From Cichorium intybus (lineage: Eukaryota > Streptophyta > Magnoliopsida > Asterales > Asteraceae), in NCBI GenBank assembly GCA_023525715.1, contig CM042012.1:50854464-50918463 (forward strand): DNA of 64,000 bases. Reading direction: 5' to 3'. Position 1 is the stretch's first letter. Every line of letters begins with the position of its first letter. Under the pieces are notes generated by a model. It was not told where the DNA came from. It saw only the letters and a list, made by a program, of their open reading frames with translations, and did not search any database. This document shows positions 44,932-57,739 of the stretch, one piece after another. The position numbers were made by a program, and so were the translations under genes.

Positions 44932-46851
44932 TGTGACATCCCGGAAATTTATACCTAGAACTATAAACAGTTAATTCACCGCAAACCTCTTTATAACCAA
45001 ACCTTTTGAGCTTCAATGCATACTTTGGAAAATATAGTGTCATTGCGATTAAAATAAGATACGAGATGAAATCTTACTTCCTATAATGGAATATCTCAAG
45101 CATAAACTGAAACCCTAGTTAATACGTTTGAAAAACTGAAAATAAGTATTAACCATTTGTGACATAAAACAAGCAATCTAACCTCAGAGTACATGTTTTC
45201 CTGATTCCGGAAATATAAATAACATTCAAAACGGAGCTCATATGCAAAAGTTACGACTGTTATAAGAAAACAAGCCAAAACAAACCAGTGTAACACTGAT
45301 TTTCTTTAACTACATAAATCGTTTCGATCCGTTGAGGCACTTGCGCACCTCATATGGAAATTTCGAGAACATTATTGGACTCAGACTATGGTCTATTATT
45401 GGATTCCATACTCGAAATATTTTTAGTAAAAATATTTATAAAAGTCAACTAATCGGATATTGCGGATAAATGAACGCAATATTTAAACGCGATTTCCCGA
45501 TGTTCTGCAACTCGAAAAAATTATCTGTTTAGGTTTCTAGAATCAATGCACTCGGCTCAACAATTCTCCGGTCTAAAAAATAATACTAATTATAAAATCG
45601 GAAAGCATAGCGTAATGATTATGTAAGCGCTTACCTCGTGAATAGTGACGTGAATAGTGACGAATAGTGATTTTCAACCCTATAAATAAGATGCATCTTC
45701 TTCATTTATTTTCACCAATTCACCAAGCATCTAGCTTTCTTCCTCTCTCCCTTTGCCCCTTTGCCGCTTAAGTCTTCATTGATGTTATTTCGCGGTGTTT
45801 CTCGAACGCGATTATTCTCGAATCTAAGCTGAATTCACGCTTCAAAAGTGAGTGTTACGGCCCCTTTGTCTATGTTTTTATATATTATGGGGGAGAATAC
45901 ATGTGCAATATAAACATTTACCAATTTCATATCAAGTTTTATAAATGTTATTATAGCTTTATAAAATGTTTTCAATAAGCGAGTATTGTACACTATTACG
46001 TATATACTTATCAACATACTTGGCTTTTATAACAAAAACCATTTTGGGATGATACTTGTCTATCCTACATTTATCAATGGCTTAGATAGTGAGACACTAT
46101 TCATAACTAAGTAGAAATACCTAGACCCCACACTACTATAACCGTTAATCAAGCAGAGCGAGATACATATGTATAGATCTATACGGGTTGACACCCCCAC
46201 CTATGGTTGTTAGCTACAACTTCGACTTGCAAATCGATGTAGGTGATACTTATCTTTTTCATTACTATGACGTCCATGAAGCGTTGTAGGGGGGTACATT
46301 TCAGTCAAATAGCTCGGTTATAGGACTCAACTATACGCATTGATGGTTTTTCTCATAAACGTACATATCATTTATAAGTATGGTATTACTTATGGTTTTC
46401 AAAAACTCTATACAATTCATTTATAAGTATGGTATTACTTACGATTTTCAGCAACTCTTTACAAACTCATTTACAAGTATGATTATACTTACAAAAGGAA
46501 TACTTTTAGTTATTTTAAAAGTATCAGTGCTGTGTTCAACATAAAACCTGTAACTCTCACCAACCTTGTGTTGACCCTCAAAACTACATGTATTCTCAAG
46601 AAATCAATGAGACTTTCAGAAGATGGAAATCTTCACGGATTTCAGGAAACCTAGTTTTGTTATATCTGTTAAGGCATTTAATGTACTCTACTATTATTAT
46701 TTGTAAGAACCATGTATTCAAACTTCAAGATGAAATACAACTATCCTTTGGTTTATTGTTGTACTTGTACTGTATATATTCAATTGCCTGTGATCCAAGA
46801 ACTTAGTCGCACAGCCCGGCATGTTCCGCCGCCTCGGTCGGGGGTGTGACA
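44932..46851 (+). mobile_element. 3' LTR of the RWP-RK-carrying retrotransposon (1,920 bp)
   Basis: Same ends as the 5' copy, and slightly longer because of a 12-base duplication near 45,645 and a few small indels. Followed by CATCA (46,852-46,856). Confidence 0.92.
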
Positions 46852-47031
46852 CATCAAGCCCACATACAAAAAAGGTATAAGAAATGGAGTATACATAAAC
46901 AATGGGAAAACTTGTTTATTCTCTTTCCATTTGTTGTGGATATAGATACAATTACACCAATTTTTTAAACTACGTAATGACTAAAACTATGGAGATCATA
47001 CTACAAATAGAGTCATGCATACATAAGGACT
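46852..47031. repeat. Tandem duplication, unit 2 (first part)
   Basis: Continues the host sequence interrupted at 39,095 and parallels 38,060-38,235 of unit 1. Confidence 0.55.
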
Positions 47032-48059
47032 TGAAACACCCAGAATTTACGTAACTTGTACATCATAATTTTGATAAGAATTAGATAAGTTTGAACAAAA
47101 GATGTACGAATACTGGATATAAACAAGTTTGTTCAGAAGCAACCCAAGTAACAAAAGTAAACAAAATGTACGGGTAACTGGTTTAGCAACTAAATGTCAT
47201 AACAAAAGGGAAAAAATATATCAAGGACGGGACCAACACTTCATTCCATGACAGCCTTGCCTTTATTCCACTAGGTCATGAAACACCAAAAAGAAAACAA
47301 CAAATCATAAGCAAAGGCTTTGAGTAACCTAAGTATAAACTTTCATGTTACAATTCACCAATTCAAATGTAAGTCACCGAAAGTGTCTTAATAGACTGAA
47401 TATCACCAATGAATATGTCACAACTACAATTCCCATATAGGGTCACCAATAAGGTTTAACACCAAACCTTATTATCACCAAAGAAGGGCTAAATATACAA
47501 AAACACCAAGTTTTTATACATAGGATTATACACCAATCCTATGTAAGATAAACAATTAAAGAAGAACCATTTAGTTTATAAGTATGTTAACAACCCGCAA
47601 TCAATTACATACAACATATATACATGCTAAAAATTTAACCCAATGAGTGAAGGAGGTAAGTTACTCACCTTGATTCAATCCAAAAGATGTTTTTGATGTA
47701 ACAAACATTCCCTAATCCTTCTTATCTACAGAATAATGAATGCAAATCATCAAAATCAACAAATACACTTTTTAAGCAGTAAATGCAACCTTTCAATTAC
47801 ATTTTGGTCCTTCTCTTAATCCATTAAGCCATAATTTCAACCACCGCTTCTAAGACATTTCTAAAGCCTTAAAACGAAAAACTAAACATTAACATTTCAA
47901 ATTACTAACCCAAATCTCAAGATATGGACTTGTCAATTTCTTAACATTTTTAGTCCATATTTCACCAAATTCACCAAAACAAGATTTTAAGCTTCCATGA
48001 TATTTTCAACATATATATAAAGTATATTAAGTGTTCTAACCTGGTTTTGGGGTGTTACA
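47032..48059 (+). mobile_element. Solo LTR (1,028 bp)
   Basis: Starts TGAAACACCC and ends GGGTGTTACA, flanked by GGACT (47,027-47,031) and AGACT (48,060-48,064), four of five alike. Unit 1 lacks it, which confirms an insertion. No PBS or internal sequence follows, so it is a solo LTR left by recombination. Family not identified. Confidence 0.6.
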
Positions 48060-48689
48060 AGACTCACTATAAGGATGATATATAGTCCCAAAATTTGTAA
48101 GATATTTAATGATGACACTTAATAATAATAACTCCTCATGTTAAAACTAGTCATCTAAATCGAACAAAATCTACATCGATATAAGATATTATGACATCTA
48201 GCTTGTTTATATTGTTTGTTTTTCGCAAGTTTTTAGAATCTAGCGACGCATTACTTTGTATGTAAACTTGCATCAGTTCTTGTTAGTAAAAACTGATTAC
48301 AAATTTCATTGTAAATAAAATACTTAAGCGGACCATGTGGAAAAAAGTTCAAACACCAAACTGTGATAAACTTATGAAGATATACAGATTCTGACATAGT
48401 TCTTGTGACTAGTTTTTGAAAAAATAGGTGTGCGGCCATGCATTAAATGTATAAGATCTTTGGTACAACAAAAGTATGACCCTGCCCCCCCTGTCAGTGA
48501 TTGTGGTACTAAGGTAATGATAAGGTAATGATATGCAACATACAATGTTTGTGTGTTGATTGTTGGCTCTACAACTGACAACCTTTTCAGAGAACCTACA
48601 TACATTCTACCTAACAATTGCTAAGTTATGATTTTGTCTCTCACGCTCATTATCATCTCTGTGCAAGTTTAATTTTGGGAAATTGCTAT
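48060..48689. repeat. Tandem duplication, unit 2 (second part) and unassigned sequence
   Basis: Parallels 38,245-38,850 until about 48,420 and then diverges. No gene seen. Confidence 0.45.
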
Positions 48690-49090
48690 GGATTCCTTCA
48701 TCAACTAAATTTCTTACACCAAACCTAGATTAGTTAATTGATATGCTTGACCAGATGGGTTATATTCCCATTATGACAAACATATCCTAGTTTAAGAGAA
48801 TAATTTTCTTTTGGTCTATAATTTCTTCTTTACGATTTTATTGAGGTGTTTATTAAGAGGAAGAATAGAGTTATATCTTGCTAGTTAGACATTCTTATCT
48901 ACCCTCTATGGTGTATAATTTTTTGGTAGGATTTTATGGAGAATCACAATCATTCAAACCTGATATCGAAGTAAACTATTATCGTTATTGGTCTCTTATT
49001 GTCTTAGCTGCATATTCTTATGATAACATTCCAATTAACGCAAACGATAAACCAATTATGGAATTTCAACAAATGGCAGTTCCTATATGA
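48690..49090 (+). pseudogene. Possible env-like fragment of a Sirevirus-type element
   Basis: A broken frame carries segments such as LIDMLDQMGYIPIM and YYRYWSLIVLAAYS. Their layout recalls parts of the env-like frame at 4021-6027 (LVSMFNEMGYEPLL; ARFWAIVVHAHY). It ends at a stop at 49,088. Similarity is short and was judged by eye, so another retroelement protein is possible. Confidence 0.3.
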
Positions 49091-49514
<424 letters not shown>

Positions 49515-49699
49515 AGTGTAATTTAGAGTAAGGATAAAACTTTTGTAGAGTTCATGTTACTTCTAACACTTGAACCTTTTAATTAAACATACTACAATCA
49601 ATCAAATATTAACTTCCTACTTTTTCTAGTTGTTAAATCATTAATTCTACAAATCATATTATCATTTGAGTTAGTAACGCATCAATATGTGTATATCCT

Positions 49700-50480
49700 G
49701 TGTTAGTGTACTATGTACCGGTGCTGTAAAACTTCGCCAAGTACTTGACCGAGTACTCAAAACCCGGTGTTGTCTAAGGCGTTTTCATGATAATCGACCA
49801 AACATACTCGGACTCGGTCAAACTTGATCAAAATCGGTTAAGCTCGGTGCTACTCGTTCAAACTCGGTGCTACTCGTTCAAACTCGGCGCTACTCGTTCA
49901 AACTCGGCGCTACACGGTTAAGTTGGTGCTACTTTGTCAACATCAGTGCAACTCGGTCAACCTTGGAATCGTTCAAACTTTGAAATAATCGGTCAAACTT
50001 GAGAATTTTGACTTTAAAAAAATAAATAATCATAATTGTTAATAAATGTAACATATATCATATAATTACTTATTTATTTAATATTTTTGTTTAATTTTAA
50101 TTTTGTTTAATTCAATTCAATTTTTATTCAATTATAACTTTATTGAATATTTCAATGTGTATAACCATATAATGTGTACGCATTTGTCCTATCTGAGTAC
50201 TCGTTGAGTACTCTCCGTCTAGGTCGAGTACTCGTTACTCGCTAACCGAATAGCGACTTTTGCAACACTGCTATGTACTTTAAAACTATTCACCCTGTTA
50301 CCTAAGAGCATGTTCTTGTACTTTTTATATTATTATAACACTTCAAATTTCCGTATAAATAAGGGAGCTTTCCATGAATGAGATAGTGAAAGAAAATTCG
50401 ATGTTCCTCATTTACTTACTCGTACTCTTATTTTGTTACTGTACAATTGTGATTGTTCTAAATTTATATTCAGTATTATA
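49700..50480 (+). mobile_element. Possible copia-type LTR interrupted by a MITE
   Basis: Without the MITE the sequence reads TGTTAGTGTACTATGTACTTT and later has GTATAAATAAGGGAGC, an LTR-like start and promoter. The right end and target duplication were not found. Confidence 0.3.
49719..50270. mobile_element. hAT-type MITE (552 bp) with perfect 8-bp duplication
   Basis: The ends are CGGTGCTGTAAAACTTCG and, inverted, CAGTGTTGCAAAAGTCG. CTATGTAC occurs at 49,711-49,718 and 50,271-50,278. The interior has tandem CTCGTTCAAACTCGG.GCTA units (about 49,850-49,925) and a second set of GAGTACTCG repeats near the right end. No coding capacity. Related in its ends (GTGTTGCA.AA) to the MITE at 2692. Confidence 0.85.
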
Positions 50481-51219
50481 TTTGCCATTTAGTATTATGG
50501 ACCTTAGACTAGTCCTAGATCGACATAAATGAGTGAATTCGAAAAGAATGTGTTTAGTTTATGTTTGCCTTCGACATGAGATGTATGTGCGCTCTATGTT
50601 AAAGTAATATTGTACTTAGAAATATGCCATACACTAACCTAAAACATGGCAGTTATAAAGGGTGTAATCAAGTATGACATGAAACTCATAAAGGAGCACA
50701 TACATTCAAATTGGGATTTGTTCCTCAAAGTGGACGATGATGAAAATTAAATAAATTAGTTATTTAATAATTAATAAAGGGTTTTATTAATTCCATTTTG
50801 GTTATGGTCTTACTTTAATTGATGGACCATTAGAACGGTTTGGAATCCTTTTTAATCAAGGATGGATTTGGATTAAAAGGAAAATGTACAACAGTTGTCA
50901 AAACCCTAATCCTTTCCCACTTTAGACCAAAATCGACCTCCATCCTCTTTCTATTGAGTTCAACGCAGACATGAAGAACAATAAGGAAAAGGAAAGTCTA
51001 TGATCAGTTGAGGTCTTGTCGTCACCTCGATTGGTTTATGTGGATAAATCAGAGGTACAATCTGCAATGATTGTGACCTCTTACGCTTCAAGAGTATGTA
51101 CTATAGACTGTTTGGTTGATTATTTTTGATAAATTTGTTTATTATTGGATCTAAAGTTTGAGGTTGTTAAAATTTTGATTTGTGATTTCCACTGAAAAAC
51201 AAGTTTCTATAATTGTTAT
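50481..51219. other. No recognised gene
   Basis: AT-rich sequence. A segment near 50,900-51,110 looks transcript-like (AACCCTAATCC, mixed composition), but no family was recognised. Confidence 0.35.
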
Positions 51220-52618
51220 TGATAACGCGTTAATTTTGCACATATTTCGGGCGATATCATAGTGTTTTTATGAATAAAATGAAGTTAAAAAGGGCTAAAA
51301 TGCTCACTACACTTGGAAAATGACTTTGTACAGGATTTTTGGTTATTTGGGCAAAAACTGGAAAAAGTTGGAGAAATTGAGCCAAAAATGAAAATACTGA
51401 AATTTACAGTTAGCGACTCTAACTTTAACATTAGCGACGCAAACTGCTGAAATCAGACAAAAATGATAAGATGGCAAAAGTTTGAAGGTTAGCGCCGCTA
51501 ACATCAAAGTTAGCGACGCTAATGTGTCTGTTCTTAAAAATCCGGAGCGTTGCGATTTACGGGCTGACCAAGACCAAATCCTCTGGAAATTCAAATTTAG
51601 CGATGCTAACCCTAATGTTAACGCCGCTAATGGACCTGAAGCCTATAATAGTGGATCATTTCAGCCTGGAAAGTGGGCAGAAACCCTGATCAATTCCCAC
51701 GACCTGGAGAGCTTCTGAGGCTACTTTTTGAAGGTTTAGAAGGCCGGATCACGTCTTTCAAGATTCGGTTTACATATATTTGGTTGTAAGCAACATTTTT
51801 ATTTACATTTCTGTATTTGTTGTTTCCATTTTAGCCATGTCTGGTTAGAACTCGTACTCTAGTTCCGAGTTCAGATATGTTTATTGTTTAATTTGAAACA
51901 TTCGGCTTGATGTTTGTTTACGAATAATTCTAATGATCATTTTCTTGTTTCAATTTAAGTCTTGAATTCTGATTTGCTTTTTACTGGCCACCTTAAATAA
52001 ATCTTATTCACGCACTGTTAATCGACTGTGTGAGGCACCTAATAGTTTTGCAGAGTTGATGTTTGGTAACAAAAACAAGCGTCCTTGTTTATAATTTGGT
52101 CATATGTTCAAACACTTCCAAGCATACAAGAAGAATTGGACATTGATTGGTACTTGCACACCTCATGCGGTTTCTGCATTCAGCCTAAGAGCGTACTTTA
52201 GGTTGGATAAAACAGAACTAGGTTTAGGTAATAAGCGGACCTTTATCTAAATAATTTAGCAAGTTATTCTCATAAAGACTGCATTTTATGATTATCTAAA
52301 GCCAACTTAGAATTGCATTCATAAACACATCAAAGCGAATTTATTCTAATTCGATAAACATTGAAGATTCGGAACTAGGCTTTTTCCTATTTGAATTCTT
52401 AATTTCTATTACTTGCATGTTTTTCTTTTCTATTTCTATTTTTACTACAAAACACCCCATTACAACAATCTTAGTATTTTATACTAAGAGGCATAAGCTT
52501 TATATCCCGTGTCCTTGTGGTTCGACCCTGCTTGCCTGTACTCTATCCAAGTGCAGAAGAGCAGTGATATTTTGGATTTATTTTCAATCTCATTTGTTAG
52601 AGATTGACACCCTTAACA
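51220..52618 (+). mobile_element. Athila-like solo LTR (about 1.4 kb)
   Basis: Runs from TGATAACGCGTTA to CCCTTAACA and parallels the outer LTR (1413-2691 plus 23,731-23,892) throughout. Landmarks are GCACATATTTCGGGCGATAT, alternating GCGACGCTAA/GCGCCGCTAA motifs and GCCATGTCTGG. No PBS or gag follows. The flanking 5-mers GTTAT and ACTAT agree at three positions, so the duplication is at best decayed. Confidence 0.65.
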
Positions 52619-52674
52619 ACTATGGATTATACTAAACCCCAATAAATGGGCATTAATATGGATTCGGCATGAAC

Positions 52675-52782
52675 AAGCCAGATGATGCGTTTTACCTTTT
52701 CTTTTGCTTAGAGTCTTCTGCCCAAACATTAATTTAGGAATTAAAAAACTAATTAAAATAAATAATCAATGAAGGAATAATA

Positions 52783-52794
<12 letters not shown>
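52675..52794. repeat. Direct repeat A (pairs with 59,262-59,372)
   Basis: GCGTTTTACCTTTTCTTTTG ... AATAAATAATCAATGAA recurs with divergence at 59,262-59,372. The two copies bracket the minus-strand LINE and the TRIM mosaic. Confidence 0.55.
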
Positions 52795-52879
<85 letters not shown>

Positions 52880-52898
52880 ATATATATATATATATATA
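52795..52898. repeat. (AT)n microsatellite
   Basis: About 50 AT dinucleotides with a single CT interruption, next to the poly(A) end of the minus-strand LINE. Confidence 0.95.
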
Positions 52899-55661
52899 TT
52901 TTTTTTTTTTGGAACCGGCAACACATATTATAAATAAAAGACCACTAGAACTGGCGAGGTACCAGACTAGGGCAAATTACAACAGTACCCTTATACAAAA
53001 ATTTTAAATCACAGATCACAAAACGGGGACATCCCCCATATCACCCCATCAATGTTTTTTTTTTCACCTCGACATCTAATCCATAAGAGAGTCAAACATT
53101 TAACTGTGTCAACTAGTCTAGAAGGGGATGTGTCTAATTTTTTGAAGAGCTTGTCATTACGAGCTTTCCATAAGCTCCAAAGCGTAGCATAGACAATAAT
53201 CGTGAATCTCCTCCGCCTCACGTTGCATTCACACCACGATTCAACAAGAATAAGGATACTCCCAACAGTTTTAATCTCCTTGAAGGGACAACCGCACCAT
53301 TGCATGATCATCTCCCAAACATCGTTCGCCATTTTGCACCCAACTAGAAGATGATCGAAGCATTCAATATTCGAATTGCCCATAGAACATATGGTGGTAG
53401 GGATGCGAACACCCCTGCGAATCAGCGCCTCAGCAGTTGGAATTCTCCCTAATTGCGCTCGCCAAACGAAACATGAGACCTTAATTGGAACTTCACGGAA
53501 CCACTGAATAGGAACCCCAGGTAAAGCCGAACTCGTGTTATCAATTAAGGGACGAAGCGTATCCACTGAGTAAATACCACTATTGCTGATTGCACATCTC
53601 CAGGAGTCACTTAAATCCGACAACCTGAATGATGAGAGGCTATTTCTCAACCGATTTAACTCTTCCAGGGCCTCGTTAGAACAGGGGGTGCTCCTCCAAT
53701 TGCCACAGAATCTCGAAATAGAGATCCTGTCCGCCACCACGCATCTTTTCTTTTTATCTAGCTTGTAGAGTACCGGGTACCGTTCCTTGAACGGACCATC
53801 ATCAGTCCATTTGTCAATCCAAAACTGAGTGTGTTGCCGTTTCCAATATTTCTCTTGAATAGGTCATAGAAGTTCAAATCAACCTCCTGTAGATCCCGCT
53901 TCACATCAACAATGTTATTCCACACACCTGCATAGCGTTTGTTAGAAAGACAATCAAGAGGTTTATTATATAGGTTATGTATTCCTGTTATCGTGCGACT
54001 CCATAGACTTCCTTGATCATTTAATAACCTCCACCACCATTTAATCAAAAGACCGGCGTTAATAGACCGGAGTGAACTTATACCGAGACCACCATACTCC
54101 TTGCTCCTAGTAACTTTTTCCCACGACACCCAGTTAATTTTAGATGAATTCTCATCCCCTCCCCATAAAAACCTTCTACGAAGCTTTTCCAGATAGTCTA
54201 GTACACCCGACGGAGCTCTAAATAATGAGAGATAGTATATTGGAAGATTTCCCAACACCGATTTGATAAGCGTAACTCTACCTCCGAAAGACAAGGTTTT
54301 TGCCTTCCAAGAAGAGAGCCTAGAATTGAACTTCTCGATAACCGGTCTCCAATTTTTTTTCAACTTCATACTTGCACCAACCGGGACCCCCAGGAATTTA
54401 AAAGGAAATTGACCCATACCGCAACCCAACACTTGAGCCAATCTTTGCACTTCCTTGTCTTCTACACAAATACCATGCACCTTTGATTTACTAAAGTTAA
54501 CTTTTAGACCCGAGGCTGCATGGAAACATTTGAGAACTCGTGACAAATTTTGTAAATTGGAAGAGGACCATTCGCCTAGAAAAATAGCATCGTCCGCATA
54601 AAATAAGTGGGAAATATATGGACCCCTGTTTGAGATAGAAATGCCTTTGAATATACTTTTAGAACACGCTACTTTCATAGCAACATTCAATCCTTCCATT
54701 GCCACAATAAAAAGAAAAGGATAGAGGGGATCTCCTTGCCTTACACCTTTAGTAATTACAAACTCTTTAGTCGGGGCACCGTTAATTATCACCGAAGCTT
54801 TCGACGAGTTTAGACAGCCACGCACCCATTTCCTCCATTTACAACCAAAACCCATTTGCATTAAAATAGAATCAAGGAAATCCCAATTCACCGAATCAAA
54901 TGCCTTGTCAAAGTCAACATTGAACAAAAGCATGCTCTTTTTTTCTTTTTTAGCCCACGAGTAGATTTCATTAACTATAAGAGGCCCATCTAGTATATTT
55001 CTCCCTTCCACGTAAGCTGACTGTTCTTCACCAATGACCTTACAAATCACTTTCTTCATTCGACACGCAAGCAACTTGGAAATGATTTTGTTCATGCACC
55101 CGATCAGATGTCACAAATCTCATAATATCACCGGATAAGATGTCCCAAAATGTTTTTATAAACTTGAACGTAAATCCATCGGGACCAGGGGCCCTATCAC
55201 TGCCGCATGCCCAAATTGCTGCCTTAACCTCGTCCAACCCAAAAGGCGATTCCAAATCCGTAGCTTCCTGGTGAGAAATTGAAGAGAATAGCTGACTTTG
55301 AAACTTGGGTCTGGAGTTGCACTTTTCGTGGAATTTTTCGCTAATAAAGCGAACCGCCCCCTCTTTAAGCGCCTCTACTTCATCACACCACTTCTCGTTA
55401 ATCATCAATCCGGCTATCTTATTGCGACGAATTTTCCCATTAATAACACCATGGTAAAATTTAGTATTCTCGTCCCCATCTTCAACCCATTTCAATCTAG
55501 CTTTTTGACGAAGATCTAATAAGTTTGCTCGTTCCAATTCCATTAACCTTTGAATAGTCGTATTACGTTCGTTAACTTCCACCGCCTCAAGTGTTCTTTC
55601 TTCTGCCAAGTGATCAAGATTTTTAATACGTTCCCTTAGTTTTCCCAATTCTAAGTCCCCG
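52899..55661 (-). mobile_element. 5'-truncated L1-type LINE
   Basis: On the minus strand it ends in a 12-base poly(A), seen as T on the plus strand at 52,899-52,910. Reverse transcriptase and a zf-RVT domain lie upstream of it. The endonuclease is missing: the element starts abruptly at about 55,661, where TRIM sequence begins. 5' truncation with a poly(A) tail is typical of LINE insertion. Confidence 0.85.
53009..55648 (-). pseudogene. LINE ORF2: reverse transcriptase and zf-RVT, broken
   Basis: From 55,648 the frame gives the pre-RT helix and the RAPGPDGFTFKF box. Then about 50 residues of RT, including the LIPK...DYRPIS region, are deleted near 55,095-55,110, and the frame changes. The main RT block 55,095-53,758 has EEQSAYVEGRNILDGPLI, GVRQGDPLYPFLF, the active site FYADD near 54,590-54,602 and FLGVPVG. 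A second frame change near 53,750 leads into the Cys/His-rich zf-RVT domain (ICSMGNSNIECFDHLLVGC) and on to a stop at 53,009. The RT would copy LINE RNA at the target site, but this copy is dead. Confidence 0.85.
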
Positions 55662-55877
55662 GATATGGCGGACTAGCGGGTAGGTTGTCGCAAAGTAAAG
55701 GGCACCTACAGGAGATCGCTTCATCTCTCATTGAAGTGGAAGTACGGAGATGGCCACATGGAGTATGGAGGTGTGCCGCTATACTCGGTACCTAAATAGA
55801 GAAGAAATATCACTTTGAAGAGACAAGAGTTCCTCTTCTACCGCACGAGGACGTGCGACAATTTGGCGGTGGGAGAG

Positions 55878-56223
55878 TGTCACGGGCTAAAATTCCGTGA
55901 CCGTGTTAGACCGAGAAAATGAAGATCATGCCACTGGATTATACTGTCATTGGGTTCAAAAGGGGGCGACCTAGACCAAGGGCGTTGTTCTGTCTAGTCG
56001 CTGCTGTCTGGCCGAGTCGTTCGGGGCCAGGAGGGCAAGACTGTGAAGGGGACCGTAGCGGGTTAGACACAACTGGTCGGGGGCTAGTGCCGCCTCCCTG
56101 ATGAGCCCATGGCAGGGCGAAACCGGTTGGCATGTGTATACGGGAAGGCTGGTTTCGGGGTTTTATGGGGGACCTCGGGACGCCGCACGGGCAAGGAGTG
56201 TTGCCGAACTCGCGTCCGTGATA
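55878..56223 (+). mobile_element. TRIM-like LTR, copy 1
   Basis: Runs TGTCACGGGCTAAAATTCC to GCGTCCGTGATA. Preceded by GGCGGTGGGAGAG and followed by AG and the PBS at 56,226-56,237. Confidence 0.8.
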
Positions 56224-56505
56224 AGTGGTATCAGAGCCAAACGACGAAGGGACATATCAGGATAGTTGTGCACTTTCGTGGGGTCCGTTGAAGTATAAGG
56301 CGGACTAGCGGGTGGGTTGTCGCGAAGTAAAGGGCACCTACAGGAGATCGCTCCATCTCTCATTGAAGTAGAAGTCCGGAGATGGCCACATGGAGTATGG
56401 AGGTGTGCTGCTATACTTGATATCTAAAGAAGAAGTATCACTTTGAAGAGACAATAGTTCCTCTTCTACCGCACGAGGACGTGCGACAATTTGGCGGTGG
56501 GAGAG

Positions 56506-56851
56506 TGTCACGGGCTAAAATTCCGTGACCGTGCTAGACCGAGAAAAGGAAGATCGTGCCACTGGATTATACTGTCATTGGGTTCAAAAGGGGGCGACCT
56601 AGACCAAGGGCGTTGTTCTGTCTAGTCGCTGCTGTCTGGCCGAGTCGTTCGGGGCCAGGAGGGCAAGACTGTGAAGGGGACCGTAGCGGGTTAGACACAA
56701 CTGGTCGGGGGCTAGTGCCGCCTCCCTGATGAGCCCATGGCAGGGCGAAACCGGTTGGCATGCGTATACGGGAGGGCTGGTCTCGGGGTTTTATGGGGGA
56801 ACTCGGGACGCCGCACGGGCAAGGAGTGTTGCCGAACTCGCGTCCGTGATA
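56506..56851 (+). mobile_element. TRIM-like LTR, copy 2
   Basis: Same length and ends as copy 1, with a few substitutions. The PBS is at 56,854-56,865. Copies 1 and 2 with the sequence between them form a complete small LTR element. Confidence 0.8.
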
Positions 56852-57136
56852 AGTGGTATCAGAGCAGACGACGAAGGGACATATCGAGATAGTTGTTCAC
56901 TTTCGTGGGGTCCGTTGAAGTATATGGCGGACTAGCGGGTAGGTTGTCGCAAAGTAAAGGGCACCTACAGGAGATCGCTTCATCTCTCATTGAAGTGGAA
57001 GTACGGAGATGGCCACATGGAGTATGGAGGTGTGCCACTATACTCGGTACCTAAATAGAGAAGAAATATCACTTTGAAGAGACAAGAGTTCCTCTTCTAC
57101 CGCACGAGGACGTGCGACAATTTGGCGGTGGGAGAG

Positions 57137-57372
57137 TGTCACGGGCTAAAATTCCGTGACCGTGTTAGACCGAGAAAATGAAGATCATGCCACTGGATTA
57201 TACTGTCATTGGGTTCAAAAGGGGGCGACCTAGACCAAGGGCGTTGTTCTGTCTAGTCGCTGCTGTCTGGCCGAGTCGTTCGGGGCCAGGAGGGCAAGAC
57301 TGTGAAGGGGACCGTAGCGGGTTAGACACAACTGGTCGGGGGATAGTGCCGCCTCCCTGATGAGCCCATGGC
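57137..57372 (+). mobile_element. TRIM-like LTR, copy 3 (truncated)
   Basis: Starts like the others but stops at GAGCCCATGGC, where the sequence flips to the opposite strand. Confidence 0.75.
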
Positions 57373-57739
57373 ATCTCGAGGTCCCCCATAAAACCCCGAA
57401 ACCAGCCTTCCCGTATACGCATGCCAACCGGTTTCACCCTGCCATGGGCTCATCAGGGAGGCGGCACTAGCCCCCGACCAGTTGTGTCTAACCCGCTACG
57501 GTCCCCTTCACAGTCTTGCCCTCCTGGCCCCGAACGACTCTACGGGAAGGCTGGTTTCGGGGTTTTATGGGGGACCTCGGGACGCCGCACGGGCAAGGAG
57601 TGTTGCCGAACTCGCGTCCGTGATAAGTGGTATCAGAGCCGACGACGAAGGGACATATCGAGATAGTTGTTCACTTTCGTGGGGTCCGTTGAAGTATATG
57701 GCGGACTAGCGGGTAGGTTGTCGCAAAGTAAAGGGCACC

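Noticed and set aside
49850..49925. Tandem repeats considered as a CRISPR-like array
   Set aside because: Units are contiguous with no unique spacers, inside a MITE in a plant genome.
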